Part shown: positions 17,801-26,625 of the stretch, piece after piece
How the letters are laid out: every line of letters begins with the position of its first letter
How positions within the stretch are numbered: the first letter of the stretch is position 1
From: Actinotalea subterranea
GTDB taxonomy: Bacteria > Actinomycetota > Actinomycetes > Actinomycetales > Cellulomonadaceae
DNA: 64,000 bases
Direction of reading: 5' to 3'
Assembly: GCF_008364845.1 (NCBI RefSeq)
Contig: NZ_VTTP01000002.1
Span: forward strand, 62,001-126,000
Translations under genes and position numbers: made by a program
The notes under the pieces: model-generated
What the model was told of the DNA's origin: nothing
What the model saw: only the letters and a program-made list of their open reading frames with translations
The model's database searches: none

Positions 17801-18757
17801 GTCCGAGCCCTTGATGCTCGGGACGAGGAGCTGGCGCGTGCCGTCGGGCTTCGCCAGGTCGATCGCGAGGCCGAAGTTCACGGCCGCGGGCTGCATGATG
17901 GCCGGCTTGCCGTCGACGAGCGTGTAGCTCGCGTTCATGGCCGGCATGTCGGCGAGCGCCTCGACGACGGCGAAGCCGATGAGGTGCGTGAAGGAGACCT
18001 TGCCGCCCCGGCTGCGCGCGAGGTGGTTGTTGATGACGATGCGGTTGTCGACCATCAGCTTCGCCGGGACCGCGCGCACCGACGTCGCGGTCGGGACCTC
18101 GAGGCTGCTCTCCATGTTGGCCACGACGCGCGCGGCGGGCCCGCGCAGGCGCTCGACCGTCGGCTCGGCGGCGGTCCGCCTCGCCTTGAGGCGCGCGGAC
18201 GGCACCTCGGCGTACGGCGCCGTCGCCGGTGTGGCGGCGGCGATCGGCGCGGTGATGGTCGCGTCGGCGTCGGGCTCGCGCGGCGTGCGGGGCGTGGCCT
18301 GCGCGGGGGAGCGCTGAGCCTGGGCGTCCGGCGCCGGACGGTCCTCCGGCGCGCGCGGGGCGGGCTGCGGCGTCGCCTGGGCGCTCGCGGTGCCCGGTGC
18401 GCTCGTGCTGCTCGGCGCGGCCGCCGCCCCGGTCGGCGGGGCGGCATGGGGCGTCCCCGGGGCGCCGTCGGCACCGGCCGCGGGCCGGGCGGGTGCTGCG
18501 TCGGCGGACGGCCGCGGCGGTGCGGCGGGTGCGTCGCCGGCTGTCGTCGGCTCCTGCTCGTCCGCGGCGGACCGGCCGGCCTGGGCGCCGGTGCCCTGGG
18601 CCTTCTCGTTCCGTGGGCGGTAGTCCTCGAAGAAGTCCCACCACGCCGGGTCGACCGCGTCCTTGTCGGTCAGGTATTGCTCGTAGAGCTCGTCCACGAG
18701 CCACTCGTTCGCACCGAACGCAGCACGCACAGCATCGGGTTCTGCCTTCTGGGACAC
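14804..18757 (-). CDS. kgd: Multifunctional 2-oxoglutarate decarboxylase/dehydrogenase E1-E2 fusion
   Basis: A 1317-residue actinobacterial fusion enzyme of the TCA cycle. The N-terminal segment [30 protein letters not shown] is the E1 lid helix. A ~200-residue Pro/Ala-rich linker follows. Then comes an E2-type acyltransferase core with [14 protein letters not shown], then the thiamine-diphosphate E1 domain ([41 protein letters not shown]). It converts 2-oxoglutarate to succinyl-CoA with separate E3, or to succinate semialdehyde. GTG at 18757 ([10 protein letters not shown]) is chosen by homology; the frame stays open upstream. No lipoyl domain is present, as usual for this fusion. Confidence 0.95.
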   Translation of the reverse strand: MSQKAEPDAVRAAFGANEWLVDELYEQYLTDKDAVDPAWWDFFEDYRPRNEKAQGTGAQAGRSAADEQEPTTAGDAPAAPPRPSADAAPARPAAGADGAPGTPHAAPPTGAAAAPSSTSAPGTASAQATPQPAPRAPEDRPAPDAQAQRSPAQATPRTPREPDADATITAPIAAATPATAPYAEVPSARLKARRTAAEPTVERLRGPAARVVANMESSLEVPTATSVRAVPAKLMVDNRIVINNHLARSRGGKVSFTHLIGFAVVEALADMPAMNASYTLVDGKPAIMQPAAVNFGLAIDLAKPDGTRQLLVPSIKGSDTMDFGQFVAAYEDLVRRARANKLTVEDFAGTTISLTNPGTLGTVHSVPRLMAGQGTIVGVGAMDYPAEFQGASDEQLARLGVSKVLTLTSTYDHRIIQGAQSGDFLRIVGAKLLGEGGFYERVFTALRVPYEPVRWVRDNTVDQDTELAKPARIAELIHAYRSRGHLMAETDPLAYRQRKHPDLDIQSHGLTLWDLDRVFPTAGFTGKPKATLREILGLLRDSYCRTVGVEYMHLQDPRQRRWLQERLESGYARTPREDQLRILRRLNAAEAFETFLQTKFVGQKRFSLEGGESLIPLLDAVLSRAAENGLDEVCIGMSHRGRLNVLANLAGKSYGQIFAEFEGNQDPKSVQGSGDVKYHLGTEGTFTAESGASTQVYLAANPSHLEAVDPVLEGIVRAKQDRIDLGGDGFSVLPILIHGDAAFAGQGVVVETLNLAQLRGYRTGGTVHVIVNNQVGFTTGPSSSRSTYYCTDVAKGLQVPIFHVNGDDPEACVRVAELAFEFREQFDRDVIIDMICYRRRGHNEGDDPSMTQPLMYNLIEAKRSARKLYTEALVSRGDITVDEASQVLQDYQSRLEHVFTETREGGYTPPASAEPIAGLEKPESQLEDAGIMVGWKTAVDPEVLHRIGRAHVRPPAGFTVHPKLEALQAKRELMSREGGIDWGFGEILAFGSLLVEGTPVRLAGQDSRRGTFVQRHAVLHDRETGAEWTPLVYLSSDQAKFWVYDSSLSEYAAMGFEYGYSVERPDALVLWEAQFGDFANGAQTIVDEFISSAEQKWGQRSSVVLLLPHGFEGQGPDHSSARIERFLQLCAEDNMTVAAPSTPASYFHLLRRQAYDRPRRPLVVATPKSMLRLKAASSPVEDFTTGTFRPVIGDPDVGPGGVDRVLLCSGKVYYDLLAHRTKTGDTRTAIVRLEQLYPLDPQGVADAVAPFGDAELVWVQEEPANQGAWTFITVQLAPELGRPVRRVSRAASASPAAGSSKKHASEQVALVEEAFAR

Positions 18758-18819
18758 GCCGGGATCGCCCACTTCCACCACGGACTTTGGACCGTTGTCA
18801 GGGTCTGCTTGGTGTGTCC

Positions 18820-18825
18820 ACCCTA
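18820..18825 (-). promoter_or_regulatory. Possible kgd -10 box
   Basis: TAGGGT on the minus strand, 62 bases before the kgd GTG, fits the TANNNT -10 consensus. No clear -35 is seen. The rest of the 228-base gap to the ABC permease gene shows no recognised element. Confidence 0.35.
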
Positions 18826-18985
18826 GGCCACGCAAGGCCCCCGCGGCGCCTGAACGCGCAGGTGGCGGGCCATGAACGCCCGGTCGGCCACGCGGCGGTC
18901 GAGGTGCGGTCACGGCGACGCAAACGGTGGGCCGAAAGTCCCCCAAGATCCCCAAGCGCGGGTCCGGGCGACGTCCCGAGCGGCC

Positions 18986-19807
18986 TCACGTGATGTCGCG
19001 TCGAAGGGTCGTGACGCGGCCCACGGCCGCCATCACGAGCCCGTAGCCGACGAGGACGAGGAGGCCCTGCCACCACGGGAGCAGCTCGGCCACGCCGGTG
19101 GAGCTGTAGAGGCTCGCCCCGGTCACGGACTCCCCGGCCGCGCCCGGCAGCCACTTGCTCAGCCCGGCCGTCACCTCGGACGACCCGAGGAGCATGCGCG
19201 CGATCGGCTCGACGAACTGCGTGAAGGCCAGGAGCGTCACGATCGCCGCGACCTGGTGGGTCAGCACGGTGCCGAAGCCGACGCCGACCATCGCCCACAC
19301 CGCGAGGACGAGGACGGACAGCCCGATCGTGCGCCACGTCTCGAGGTCCCCGAGGGCCGTCGCCTGGTCGCGCAGCGCGAGCACGGCCGCGCCCGGGAGC
19401 ACCGTGAAGAGCGTCCCGACGAGGCCGAAGACCAGCCCGAGCGGGAGGCTCGCGAGGAGCTTGGCGCCGAGCACCACGCTGCGCCGCGGCTCGGCGAGGA
19501 ACGTGGGCGTGACGGTCATGTGCCGGAACTCGCCGGTGACCGCCAGGGCACCGACCACGACGGGGAACACGTAGCCGAGCGCCGGCGCGAGCGTGTACAC
19601 GGTCATCGCGATGGCTGTCGCGTCGAGGGTTGCGCCCGTGGGCTCTCCGTTCATGCCCGTGAAGGCCGCGTCCGCACCGTCGACCGTGAAGAAGAAGGCC
19701 ATCCCGGCGCCGAGGAACGCCATGTACACGGCCATGCACAGGAGCAGGCCCCACCACAGGCGTGTGGTCACGAGCTTGCGGAACTCGGTCGTCAGGGCTG
19801 CCCTCAT
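18986..19807 (-). CDS. ABC-2 type transporter permease
   Basis: A 273-residue integral membrane protein with six hydrophobic segments, beginning LVTTRLWWGLLLCMAVYMAFLGAGMAFFF and ending LLPWWQGLLVLVGYGLVMAAVG. The region YVFPVVVGALAVTGEFRHMTVTPTFLAEPRR is typical of ABC-2 permeases in drug- or lipid-export systems. It overlaps the upstream ATPase gene by four bases, so the pair forms one exporter. Substrate unknown. Confidence 0.88.
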   Translation of the reverse strand: MRAALTTEFRKLVTTRLWWGLLLCMAVYMAFLGAGMAFFFTVDGADAAFTGMNGEPTGATLDATAIAMTVYTLAPALGYVFPVVVGALAVTGEFRHMTVTPTFLAEPRRSVVLGAKLLASLPLGLVFGLVGTLFTVLPGAAVLALRDQATALGDLETWRTIGLSVLVLAVWAMVGVGFGTVLTHQVAAIVTLLAFTQFVEPIARMLLGSSEVTAGLSKWLPGAAGESVTGASLYSSTGVAELLPWWQGLLVLVGYGLVMAAVGRVTTLRRDIT

Positions 19808-20877
19808 GCGGCACCTCCGGGCTGCGCGTGCCGTCCCGGTTCACCGGGTTCACCTGTGTCAGCGGGAGGTGTCGGTCCGGGTGGTGCCGCCGAGCGGTGC
19901 GCGGCGACGTGGCCGCCGTCCCCCGCGGGGCCCGCGGGCCCCGCGGTGCCGCCTCCCGTGAGCCGCAGGAACACGTCCTCGAGGCCGACCTCGCGCACCG
20001 CGAGCTCGTGCACCTCGAGGCGTGCGGCGAAGGCGGCGGCACCCACCTGGGCGGCGTCGACGTCCTGCAGGGTCACCGACCCGGGCCGTTCGCCCTCGGC
20101 GGGGACGACGAGCGTGGGCCAGCGTTCCGCGACCAGACGCGCGAGCCCGTCGACGTCGGGCGACGAGACCCGCACGGTGCGCGTCGTGAGGCGAGCGAGG
20201 TCGGCGAGCGGCGATGCGTGCACGAGCCTGCCGTGGGCGATGATCACGACGTCGTCGACCGTCTGCTGGACCTCGGAGAGCACGTGGCTCGACACCAGGA
20301 CGGTCCGTCCCTCGCCCGCCAGGTGGCGCAGGAACGCCCTGAGCCACGCGATGCCCTCGGGGTCGAGGCCGTTGGCGGGCTCGTCGAGCACCAGGACGCG
20401 CGGGTCGCCCAGGAGCGTGGCGGCGAGGCCGAGTCGCTGGCGCATCCCGAGGGAGAACCCGCCGACCCTGCGGCCGGCGACGTCGGCGAGGCCCACGAGC
20501 GCCAGGACCTCGTCGCACCGCGTGTCGGGGACGCCCACCTGCGGTGCGTAGACGCGCAGGTGGTCGCGTGCCGTGCGGCCCGGGTGGAAGCTCGCGGCCT
20601 CGAGCGCGGCGCCGACGACGCGGGCTGGGTGGTCGAGCTCGTGGTAGTGCCGGCCGCCGATCGTGGCCGAGCCCCCGGAGGGCCGGACGAGGCCGAGGAG
20701 CATGCGCAGCGTCGTCGTCTTCCCCGCGCCGTTGGGCCCCAGGAAGCCGGTCACGCGACCCGGCCGGACCGTGAACGACAGGTCGTCCACCGCCCGGACG
20801 ACGCCGAACGACTTGGAGAGGTGGTCGACGACGACGGTGCCGTCGGGCGAGGGGTCGTGGAGGCTGCGCGGGCTCAC
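19804..20877 (-). CDS. ABC transporter ATP-binding protein (DrrA/CcmA type)
   Basis: A 357-residue ATPase. Walker A GPNGAGKTTTLRMLLGLVRP, signature FSLGMRQRLGLAATLLG, Walker B VLVLDEPANGLDPEG and switch His in VLVSSHVLSEV are all intact. The C-terminal ~60 residues are a Pro/Gly-rich tail. It pairs with the permease downstream and follows the histidine kinase gene with a GTGA overlap. The operon order regulator-kinase-ATPase-permease suggests the exporter is the target of this two-component system, as in bacitracin- or lantibiotic-type stress modules; this is inference. Confidence 0.92.
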   Translation of the reverse strand: MSPRSLHDPSPDGTVVVDHLSKSFGVVRAVDDLSFTVRPGRVTGFLGPNGAGKTTTLRMLLGLVRPSGGSATIGGRHYHELDHPARVVGAALEAASFHPGRTARDHLRVYAPQVGVPDTRCDEVLALVGLADVAGRRVGGFSLGMRQRLGLAATLLGDPRVLVLDEPANGLDPEGIAWLRAFLRHLAGEGRTVLVSSHVLSEVQQTVDDVVIIAHGRLVHASPLADLARLTTRTVRVSSPDVDGLARLVAERWPTLVVPAEGERPGSVTLQDVDAAQVGAAAFAARLEVHELAVREVGLEDVFLRLTGGGTAGPAGPAGDGGHVAAHRSAAPPGPTPPADTGEPGEPGRHAQPGGAA

Positions 20878-21968
20878 GGTGCCACGCTAACGGTCGGCGG
20901 GAACCGTCGCGGACGATCGACGGGAAGCGTCACGCGCATGACGCAGCCGCTCGTCGAGTCGGCGACCCGCACCGTGCCGCCGTGGAGCTGGACGGCCCAC
21001 CGGACGATCGCCAGGCCCAGCCCGGTGCCGCCCGTGCTCTGCTGGCCCGTCTGCGCGGGCGCGTTGCCGCGCGTGAACCGTTCGAAGACGCGCGTGCGGT
21101 CCGCCGCCGGGATCCCTGGTCCCTGGTCGACGACGTCGACGACCACGGCCGCGCCGGCACGGCGGGCCTCCAGACGCACCGTCCCGCCGGCGGGGGAGTG
21201 CCGGATCGCGTTGTGCAGCAGGTTCGCGACGACCTGGTGCAGCCGCTCCTCGTCCGCGGGCAGGGTGAGGTCCGCCGGCTGGACCTGCACCACGACCCGG
21301 AGGTCCTTGTCGACGGTGAGCGGCTCCGCGGCCGCTGCGGCCTCGCGCAGGAAGTCCTCGAGCCGCACGTCCGTGATGTCCAGTCCGACGGCCCCGGCCT
21401 CGATGCGGGAGAGGTCCAGCAGGTAGGCCACGAGGCGGCCGAGACGCTCGGTCTGCGCGAGGGCGGCCTCGAGCGCAGCGGGGTCGGGCTCGCTCACGCC
21501 GTCGACCATGTTCTCGAGCTGTGCCCGCAGGGCGGTCACGGGCGTGCGCAGCTCGTGCGAGACGTTCGCGACCATCTCGCGGCGCAGCAGGTCGGCCTGC
21601 TCGAGGTCCTCGGCCATCGTGTTGAACGCAGTCGCGAGCTGGCCGACCTCGTCGCGGCTGCTCGCGCGCACGCGCTGGGAGTAGTCGCCCGACGCCATGG
21701 CGCGCGCGGCCGCCGTCATCTCGCGCAGCGGCGACGTCATGCCCCGTGCCAGCACCTGCACGCCGATGACGGACACCACGACGGCCAGGGGGAGCGTGCG
21801 GGTCGGGCCGAGGTGGTTGTACAGGCCGACCCAGGTGATGAACGCCGCGAGCGTCACGGTCGCCGTCACGAGGACGCCGAGCTTGATCTTGATCGACGAG
21901 AACCGGTCGAGCGGACGGACGTCCGGGAGCCGCCCGCGTCCCGCGTGGCGGGGAGCGGGCGCCGTCAC
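20874..21968 (-). CDS. Membrane sensor histidine kinase with HAMP domain
   Basis: A 364-residue kinase. Two hydrophobic segments at ~30-50 and ~55-75 flank only a short extracellular loop (NHLGPTRT), so it probably senses the membrane itself or an intramembrane signal. HAMP follows (ARGMTSPLREMTAAARAMASGDY). Then the H-box ANVSHELRTPVTALRAQLEN with phospho-acceptor His, the N-box ANLLHNAIRHSP, G1 DQGPGIPAADRTRVFERF and G2 GTGLGLAIVRWAV. GTG start overlaps the regulator stop (GTGA at 21965-21968). An alternative longer frame upstream is not credible. Confidence 0.9.
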   Translation of the reverse strand: MTAPAPRHAGRGRLPDVRPLDRFSSIKIKLGVLVTATVTLAAFITWVGLYNHLGPTRTLPLAVVVSVIGVQVLARGMTSPLREMTAAARAMASGDYSQRVRASSRDEVGQLATAFNTMAEDLEQADLLRREMVANVSHELRTPVTALRAQLENMVDGVSEPDPAALEAALAQTERLGRLVAYLLDLSRIEAGAVGLDITDVRLEDFLREAAAAAEPLTVDKDLRVVVQVQPADLTLPADEERLHQVVANLLHNAIRHSPAGGTVRLEARRAGAAVVVDVVDQGPGIPAADRTRVFERFTRGNAPAQTGQQSTGGTGLGLAIVRWAVQLHGGTVRVADSTSGCVMRVTLPVDRPRRFPPTVSVAP

Positions 21969-22777
21969 TGGTCCGACGGCTCGAACGCGTAGCCGACGCC
22001 GTGGACGGTCCGCACGAGGTCCGGCCCGAGCTTGCGGCGCAGCGCCTTGACGTGGGAGTCGACCGTGCGGGTGCCGCTCGCGTCGACCCAGTCCCACACC
22101 TCCGCGAGCAGCCGTTCGCGGGTCAGCACGGTGCGCGGGCTCTGCGCCAGGGTCACGAGGAGGTCGAACTCGGTGGGCGTCAGGTGCACGGGGCTGCCCG
22201 CGCGCGAGACGCGACGCTGCGCCCGGTCGATCACCACGTCACCGGCGACGATGGCGGGCTCGGCCGGTGCCTGCTCGGCGAGCTGGGCCGAACGCTCGAC
22301 GCGCCGCAGGAGCGCCTTCGTCCGCGCGACGAGCTCACGCATCGAGAACGGCTTCGTCATGTAGTCGTCGGCACCGACGCCGAGGCCCACGAGCATGTCC
22401 GTCTCGTCGTCGCGTGCGGTGAGCATGATCACGGGGACGGGTCGCTCGACCTGGATGCGTCGGCACACCTCGAGCCCGTCGATGCCGGGCAGCATCACGT
22501 CGAGCACGACGACGTCGGGGGCGAGCTGCGACGCCATGGACACGCCCGTGTGCCCGTCGGGCGCGATCTCGACGCGCCAGCCCTCGGCGCGCATGCGGTG
22601 CGCCACGGCGGCGGCGATGGCGGGCTCGTCCTCGACGACGAGCACGACGACCGAACCCGTGTCCCGCGTGGCCCCGGCGGTCGTGCCGGGCCGCGGGGCG
22701 GCCCCGCCGGCGCCGGTCATGGCCCCGGGTGAGCCGGGGACGCTGCCGAGGGGACGGTCCGACCTCATGGATGGCAT
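21965..22777 (-). CDS. OmpR/PhoB-family response regulator
   Basis: A 270-residue regulator. After a ~45-residue disordered N-terminus, the receiver domain has the acidic pair EDE, phospho-acceptor Asp in DVVVLDVMLPGIDG, Thr in IMLTARDDE and Lys in YMTKPF. The C-terminal winged helix (VHLTPTEFDLLVTLAQSPRTVLTRERLLAEVWDW... RTVDSHVKALRRKLG) is OmpR type. The start is uncertain: ATG 22777 has CAGGCT six bases upstream (leaderless style); ATG 22768 is in frame nearby. It is first gene of the kinase/ABC operon. Confidence 0.9.
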   Translation of the reverse strand: MPSMRSDRPLGSVPGSPGAMTGAGGAAPRPGTTAGATRDTGSVVVLVVEDEPAIAAAVAHRMRAEGWRVEIAPDGHTGVSMASQLAPDVVVLDVMLPGIDGLEVCRRIQVERPVPVIMLTARDDETDMLVGLGVGADDYMTKPFSMRELVARTKALLRRVERSAQLAEQAPAEPAIVAGDVVIDRAQRRVSRAGSPVHLTPTEFDLLVTLAQSPRTVLTRERLLAEVWDWVDASGTRTVDSHVKALRRKLGPDLVRTVHGVGYAFEPSDQ

Positions 22778-22803
22778 GCCCCAAGCCTGGCACAGCCCTC
22801 CGT

Positions 22804-22809
22804 TATGCT
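22804..22809 (+). promoter_or_regulatory. -10 box ahead of a leaderless leader ORF
   Basis: TATGCT ends nine bases before ATG 22819, so the transcript would begin at or within three bases of that ATG. Confidence 0.55.
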
Positions 22810-22818
22810 GGCCGCACG

Positions 22819-22953
22819 ATGACCAGCTCAAGTCTGAGCCGGTACCGGTCCGCCGGTGCCGGCTCACCCCAGGTCCCTGTCGCCGGGCTCGTGCCCGGCT
22901 CCCACCTCACGCTGCACGCCCGCGGGCGTGCCACCGGCGAGCCCCCATGCTGA
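22819..22953 (+). CDS. Putative 44-residue leader peptide upstream of the CorC/hemolysin genes
   Basis: A 44-codon frame (MTSSSLSRYRSAGAG... ATGEPPC) begins right after a TATGCT -10 box with no Shine-Dalgarno, as expected for a leaderless mRNA. Its stop overlaps the ATG of the next gene (ATGCTGA, 22947-22953), which itself lacks a good Shine-Dalgarno. Translation of the leader would thus deliver ribosomes to the transporter start. The peptide has no recognised domain; it may matter only through its translation. No experimental support is visible. Confidence 0.45.
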   Translation: MTSSSLSRYRSAGAGSPQVPVAGLVPGSHLTLHARGRATGEPPC

Positions 22954-24269
22954 GCGACTGGCTCATGGTGCTGCTCGGCGTCGCGCTGACCGCCGGCACC
23001 GCGGTCTTCGTGGCGGCGGAGTTCTCGCTGGTCACGCTCGACCCGGGCGTCGTCGACCGTCAGGTCGCGGAGCGCCCTGATGCGCGCTCGCGCTCGGTCC
23101 GCCGTGCTCTGGCGGAGCTGTCGACGCAGCTCTCCGGGGCGCAGGTGGGCATCACGGTCACGACGATCCTGCTCGGCTACACGACGCAGCCCGCGATCGC
23201 CTCGCTCCTCGCGGGCCCCCTGGGGGACGCCGGGCTCGCCGAGGCGGCCGCGACAGGCGTCGCCGCGGTCCTGTCGATCCTCGTCGTCAACGGGTTCTCG
23301 ATGCTGTTCGGCGAGCTCGTGCCCAAGAACCTCGCGCTCAGCGCGCCGCTCGCCACCGCGCGCGGGGTGGCGCCCGCCCAGCGCGGCTTCACGACGGCGC
23401 TGCGCCCCGTCATCAGGGTGCTGAACGACAGCGCGAACGCGCTCCTGCGGCGTGTCGGCGTGGAGCCGCGCGAGGAGCTCTCGGGCGGTCGCTCGGCCCA
23501 GGAGCTGATCTCCCTGGTGCGCCGTTCGGCCGAGGTCGGGACGCTCGACGTCGGCACGGCGACGCTCCTGACCAACTCGATCGAGCTCGACACCCTCACC
23601 GCGGTCGACGTGATGACCGACCGGACTCGCGTCGAGGTGGTCCGCCGCGACGAGACCGCGGCGGACGTCGTCGAGCGTGCGCGGGCCACGGGCCACTCGC
23701 GCTTCCCCGTGATCGACACGTCGCACGACGACATCGTGGGGCTGGTGCACCTGCGGCGCGCCGTCGCCGTCCCCTACGAGCGGCGCGGGGACGTGCCTGC
23801 CGCGGCGCTCATGGACGACGCGCCGCGCGTGCCCGAGACGGTCCGGCTCGGGCCCCTGCTGGTCGAGCTGCGCGAGCACGGCATGCAGATGGCTGTCGTC
23901 GTGGACGAGTACGGCGGGACCGCCGGGGTCGTGACCCTCGAGGACGTCATCGAGGAGCTCGTCGGCGAGGTCGCGGACGAGCACGACCCCCGCCGGGCCG
24001 GCGTGCACCGGACAGCCGACGACTCGTGGAGCGTGCCGGGCCTGCTCCGGCCCGACGAGCTCACCGAGGGCACAGGCCTGCGGGTCCCCGACGACGGCGC
24101 CTACGAGACCCTCGGCGGGCTCCTCATGGAGCGGCTCGGCAGGGTCCCGCGGGCGGGCGACGTGGTGCACGTGCCGGGCGTCGCGCTCCAGGTCGAGCAG
24201 ATGGACGGGCGGCGCGTGGAGCGCATCCGGGTCAGGGCCGTCGAGGAGCGGGAGGAGGAGGACTCATGA
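22947..24269 (+). CDS. Hemolysin/CorC-family protein (CNNM-type membrane domain, CBS pair, CorC_HlyC)
   Basis: A 440-residue protein. The N-terminal ~200 residues are a DUF21/CNNM membrane domain (MVLLGVALTAGTAVFVAAEFSLVTL, GAQVGITVTTILLGY, NGFSMLFGELVPKNLALS). A CBS-domain pair follows (VDVMTDRTRVEVVRR... FPVIDTSHDDIVGLVHLRRA; MQMAVVVDEYGGTAGVVTLEDVIEELVGEV). A C-terminal CorC_HlyC transporter-associated domain ends the protein (SWSVPGLLRPDELTE... YETLGGLLMERLGR). The family is linked to Mg2+/Co2+ handling rather than true hemolysis. It is coupled to the next gene by ATGA. Confidence 0.9.
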   Translation: MLSDWLMVLLGVALTAGTAVFVAAEFSLVTLDPGVVDRQVAERPDARSRSVRRALAELSTQLSGAQVGITVTTILLGYTTQPAIASLLAGPLGDAGLAEAAATGVAAVLSILVVNGFSMLFGELVPKNLALSAPLATARGVAPAQRGFTTALRPVIRVLNDSANALLRRVGVEPREELSGGRSAQELISLVRRSAEVGTLDVGTATLLTNSIELDTLTAVDVMTDRTRVEVVRRDETAADVVERARATGHSRFPVIDTSHDDIVGLVHLRRAVAVPYERRGDVPAAALMDDAPRVPETVRLGPLLVELREHGMQMAVVVDEYGGTAGVVTLEDVIEELVGEVADEHDPRRAGVHRTADDSWSVPGLLRPDELTEGTGLRVPDDGAYETLGGLLMERLGRVPRAGDVVHVPGVALQVEQMDGRRVERIRVRAVEEREEEDS

Positions 24270-25384
24270 GCACCGGCCTCGCCATCACGCTCGGCGTGCT
24301 GCTGCTCGCCGCGAACGCCTTCTTCGTCGGCGCCGAGTTCGCCATCATCTCGGCGCGCCGGAGCGCCATCGAGCCGCTCGCCGCGGCCGGCTCGCGGCGG
24401 GCGCGCGTCGTCCTGTGGGCGATGGAGCACGTGTCCCTCATGCTCGCCTGCGCGCAGCTGGGCATCACCGTGTGCTCGACCTCCCTCGGCGTCGTCGCCG
24501 AGCCCGCGATCGCGCACCTCATCGAGGGGCCGTTGCTCGCAGCGGGCCTCCCCGAGGGTGCCGTGCACCCGGTCGCGTTCGTCGTCGCGCTCGGGGTCGT
24601 CGTCTACCTGCACGTCGTCCTCGGCGAGATGGTCCCGAAGAACCTCGCGGTGGCCGGCCCGGACCGGGCCGTCCTGTGGTTCGGGCCGCCGCTCGTGTGG
24701 ATCGGCCGGGCAGTCAGCCCGGTCATCACGGCGCTCAACTGGCTCGCCAACCACATCGTCCGCCTGTTCGGCGTCGAGCCCAAGGACGAGGTGGCGTCGG
24801 CGTTCACGGCCCAGGAGGTCCAGTCAATCGTCGAGCGGTCGCAGGCCGAGGGGCTGCTCGACGACGCCCAGGGCCTGCTCGCCGGTGCGATCGAGTTCAG
24901 CGACCGCACCGCGCGCGAAGTGATGGTCGAGGTCGGGGACCTCGTCTCCGTGCCGCAGGGCTGCTCCGTGGCCGACGTCGAGCGACTCGTGTCGCGCACG
25001 GGCTTCAGCCGGTTCCCTGTGATCGACGCCGCGGGGGACCCGGTGGGCTACCTGCACCTCAAGGACGTCCTGTATGCCGGGCCCGACGAGCGTGACGCGC
25101 CCGTGCCTGCGTGGCGTGTCCGCGCGCTCGCGCAGGTGCGCCCGGACGACGAGGTCGAGGAGGCGCTCGCGGCGATGCAGCGGTCGGGCACGCACCTCGC
25201 CCGCGTCGTCGGGCCGCGGGCGGGCGACGCCACGGCGGGGGCGCAGGGCTCGCCCGGCCCGGTGACGGCGGACTCCGACGTCACCGCAGGCGGCGAGGTC
25301 CTCGGGGTCGTCTTCCTCGAGGACATCCTCGAGGAGCTCGTCGGCGAGGTCCGTGACGCGATGCAGCGCGGTCAGATCGGCTGA
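24266..25384 (+). CDS. Second hemolysin/CNNM-family protein
   Basis: A 372-residue paralogue of the preceding gene, which it overlaps by four bases. The CNNM membrane domain is clear (LGVLLLAANAFFVGAEFAIIS, CAQLGITVCSTSLGVVAEPAI, YLHVVLGEMVPKNLAVAGP), as is the CBS pair (ARFPVI-like FSRFPVIDAAGDPVGYLHLKDVLY; GVVFLEDILEELVGEV). It lacks the C-terminal CorC_HlyC domain that its partner has. The two probably act together, perhaps as a heterodimer. Confidence 0.9.
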   Translation: MSTGLAITLGVLLLAANAFFVGAEFAIISARRSAIEPLAAAGSRRARVVLWAMEHVSLMLACAQLGITVCSTSLGVVAEPAIAHLIEGPLLAAGLPEGAVHPVAFVVALGVVVYLHVVLGEMVPKNLAVAGPDRAVLWFGPPLVWIGRAVSPVITALNWLANHIVRLFGVEPKDEVASAFTAQEVQSIVERSQAEGLLDDAQGLLAGAIEFSDRTAREVMVEVGDLVSVPQGCSVADVERLVSRTGFSRFPVIDAAGDPVGYLHLKDVLYAGPDERDAPVPAWRVRALAQVRPDDEVEEALAAMQRSGTHLARVVGPRAGDATAGAQGSPGPVTADSDVTAGGEVLGVVFLEDILEELVGEVRDAMQRGQIG

Positions 25385-25483
25385 ACGGGACGTGAACAAC
25401 GCGGGGATCGCGCCGTGAACGCGACGAGAGCGCGCCGCCCGCCGGCGGCCCCTGTGCAGCACCAGGTCGGGACCAAGGGCCGC

Positions 25484-25520
25484 TTGGCTCAGGACGGCCG
25501 ACCCGTTACTGTTTCGTAAT
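25484..25520 (+). promoter_or_regulatory. Promoter with overlapping palindrome upstream of the VanY-type gene
   Basis: TTGGCT (25484-25489), 17 bases, TACTGT (25507-25512). Overlapping the -10 is GTTAC-N6-GTAAT (25505-25520), whose TTAC/GTAA arms form an inverted repeat. It could be an operator for a wall-stress regulator of the MtrA type; that identity is inference. Confidence 0.55.
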
Positions 25521-25644
25521 CACCGCCGCCGCGCCGAGGATCCCCCTGTGCCGGCGGCCGGCGGTCACGTTCCCACGGCCACGCGCCGTGGGACCAGCAT
25601 GTCGGTGCGCGTCCCGCCCGAGGGCGGCAGCAGTCGGAGGTCCG

Positions 25645-26562
25645 GTGGAGCCAGAGCAGTCGCGGTCGCGGCTCGACTCGGCGACCTCGGCGGGCTCCTC
25701 AGGGACCGCGCACGGCGCCGTGACACCCGCTCCTCCCTCGCGTCGTGCGATGCGCCAGGCCGCGTCCCCGCAGACCGGTCCGGGCGCCGTCAGCCCGTCG
25801 CGCGCGGAGCGCCGGGAGCGCAGCCGCACGCGCAGGACCACGTCGGTGGGTGCTGCCCCGCGTTGGCTTCCGCGCGCGGGCGTCCTCGCCGCCCTCGCGA
25901 CAGCGACCATCGCGGTGCCGCTCGCGGGCGCCGGTCAGCCGGCGCAGAGCGGTTCGACGACGCAGGCCGCCGTCGCCGCGCTCGGCTACCCCACCGCGAT
26001 GGAGGTGCTCGCCTCCGACGTCCAGCAGACGACACCGACGTCGCTCCTCGCCGGCGTGCCGGGCGCCGAGCGGGTCTCGGACACCACCAGCCGCTCCCTG
26101 ACCAGGGACCCGCTCCCCGGCTGCGACGGCCAGGCGCGGGAGTCCGGGCAGAACGGTCAGATCCCGTCGTCCGACCTGTGCGCGCTCTGGGAGCCCGACC
26201 AGATGCTCCGGGGGGACGCTGCCGTCGCCCTGTCCGAGCTCAACCTCAACTTCCGCGCCGCGTTCGGTCGCGACATCTGCCTGACGGACTCGTACCGTTC
26301 GCTCGCCGAGCAGCGTCGTCTCGCCTACACTAAGCCCGGTCTCGCGGCGTCCCCCGGGACCTCGAACCACGGCTGGGGCCTCGCGATCGACCTGTGCACC
26401 TCGGAGAACAGCAAGTCGGACGTGATGTCCTGGCTCTCCGACAACGGACCGATCTTCGGCTGGGACAACCCCCAGTGGGCCCGTCGCGGCGGCTCGGGCG
26501 CGTTCGAGCCGTGGCACTGGGAGTACGTGCCGGGTACGACGGAGATGGGCACCAACTACTGA
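25645..26562 (+). CDS. M15/VanY-type D-alanyl-D-alanine carboxypeptidase
   Basis: A 305-residue exported peptidase. After a basic Arg/Ser-rich ~75-residue cytoplasmic end comes one hydrophobic segment (AGVLAALATATIAVPLAGAG), a signal anchor. The C-terminal domain has the zinc motifs SNHGWGLAIDLCT (H-x6-D) and EPWHWEYV (HxxW-type His). It would trim D-Ala-D-Ala peptidoglycan stems outside the membrane. GTG at 25645 is chosen for the GGAGG four bases upstream; the frame is open a further 19 codons. Confidence 0.88.
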   Translation: MEPEQSRSRLDSATSAGSSGTAHGAVTPAPPSRRAMRQAASPQTGPGAVSPSRAERRERSRTRRTTSVGAAPRWLPRAGVLAALATATIAVPLAGAGQPAQSGSTTQAAVAALGYPTAMEVLASDVQQTTPTSLLAGVPGAERVSDTTSRSLTRDPLPGCDGQARESGQNGQIPSSDLCALWEPDQMLRGDAAVALSELNLNFRAAFGRDICLTDSYRSLAEQRRLAYTKPGLAASPGTSNHGWGLAIDLCTSENSKSDVMSWLSDNGPIFGWDNPQWARRGGSGAFEPWHWEYVPGTTEMGTNY

Positions 26563-26579
26563 CGTCGCCCGGCGCCGGC

Positions 26580-26606
26580 CCGCCCTACCCGTGACGGGCA
26601 GGGCGG
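26580..26606. terminator. Hairpin between the VanY-type gene and the aldose epimerase gene
   Basis: CCGCCCT (26580-26586) pairs with AGGGCGG (26600-26606), with an inner CCCG/CGGG. The flanking genes are convergent. Confidence 0.55.
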
Positions 26607-26625
26607 CACCGCACCGCCGACGAGC

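Noticed and set aside
16349-18826. An 825-codon open frame on the plus strand
   Set aside because: Antisense to kgd.
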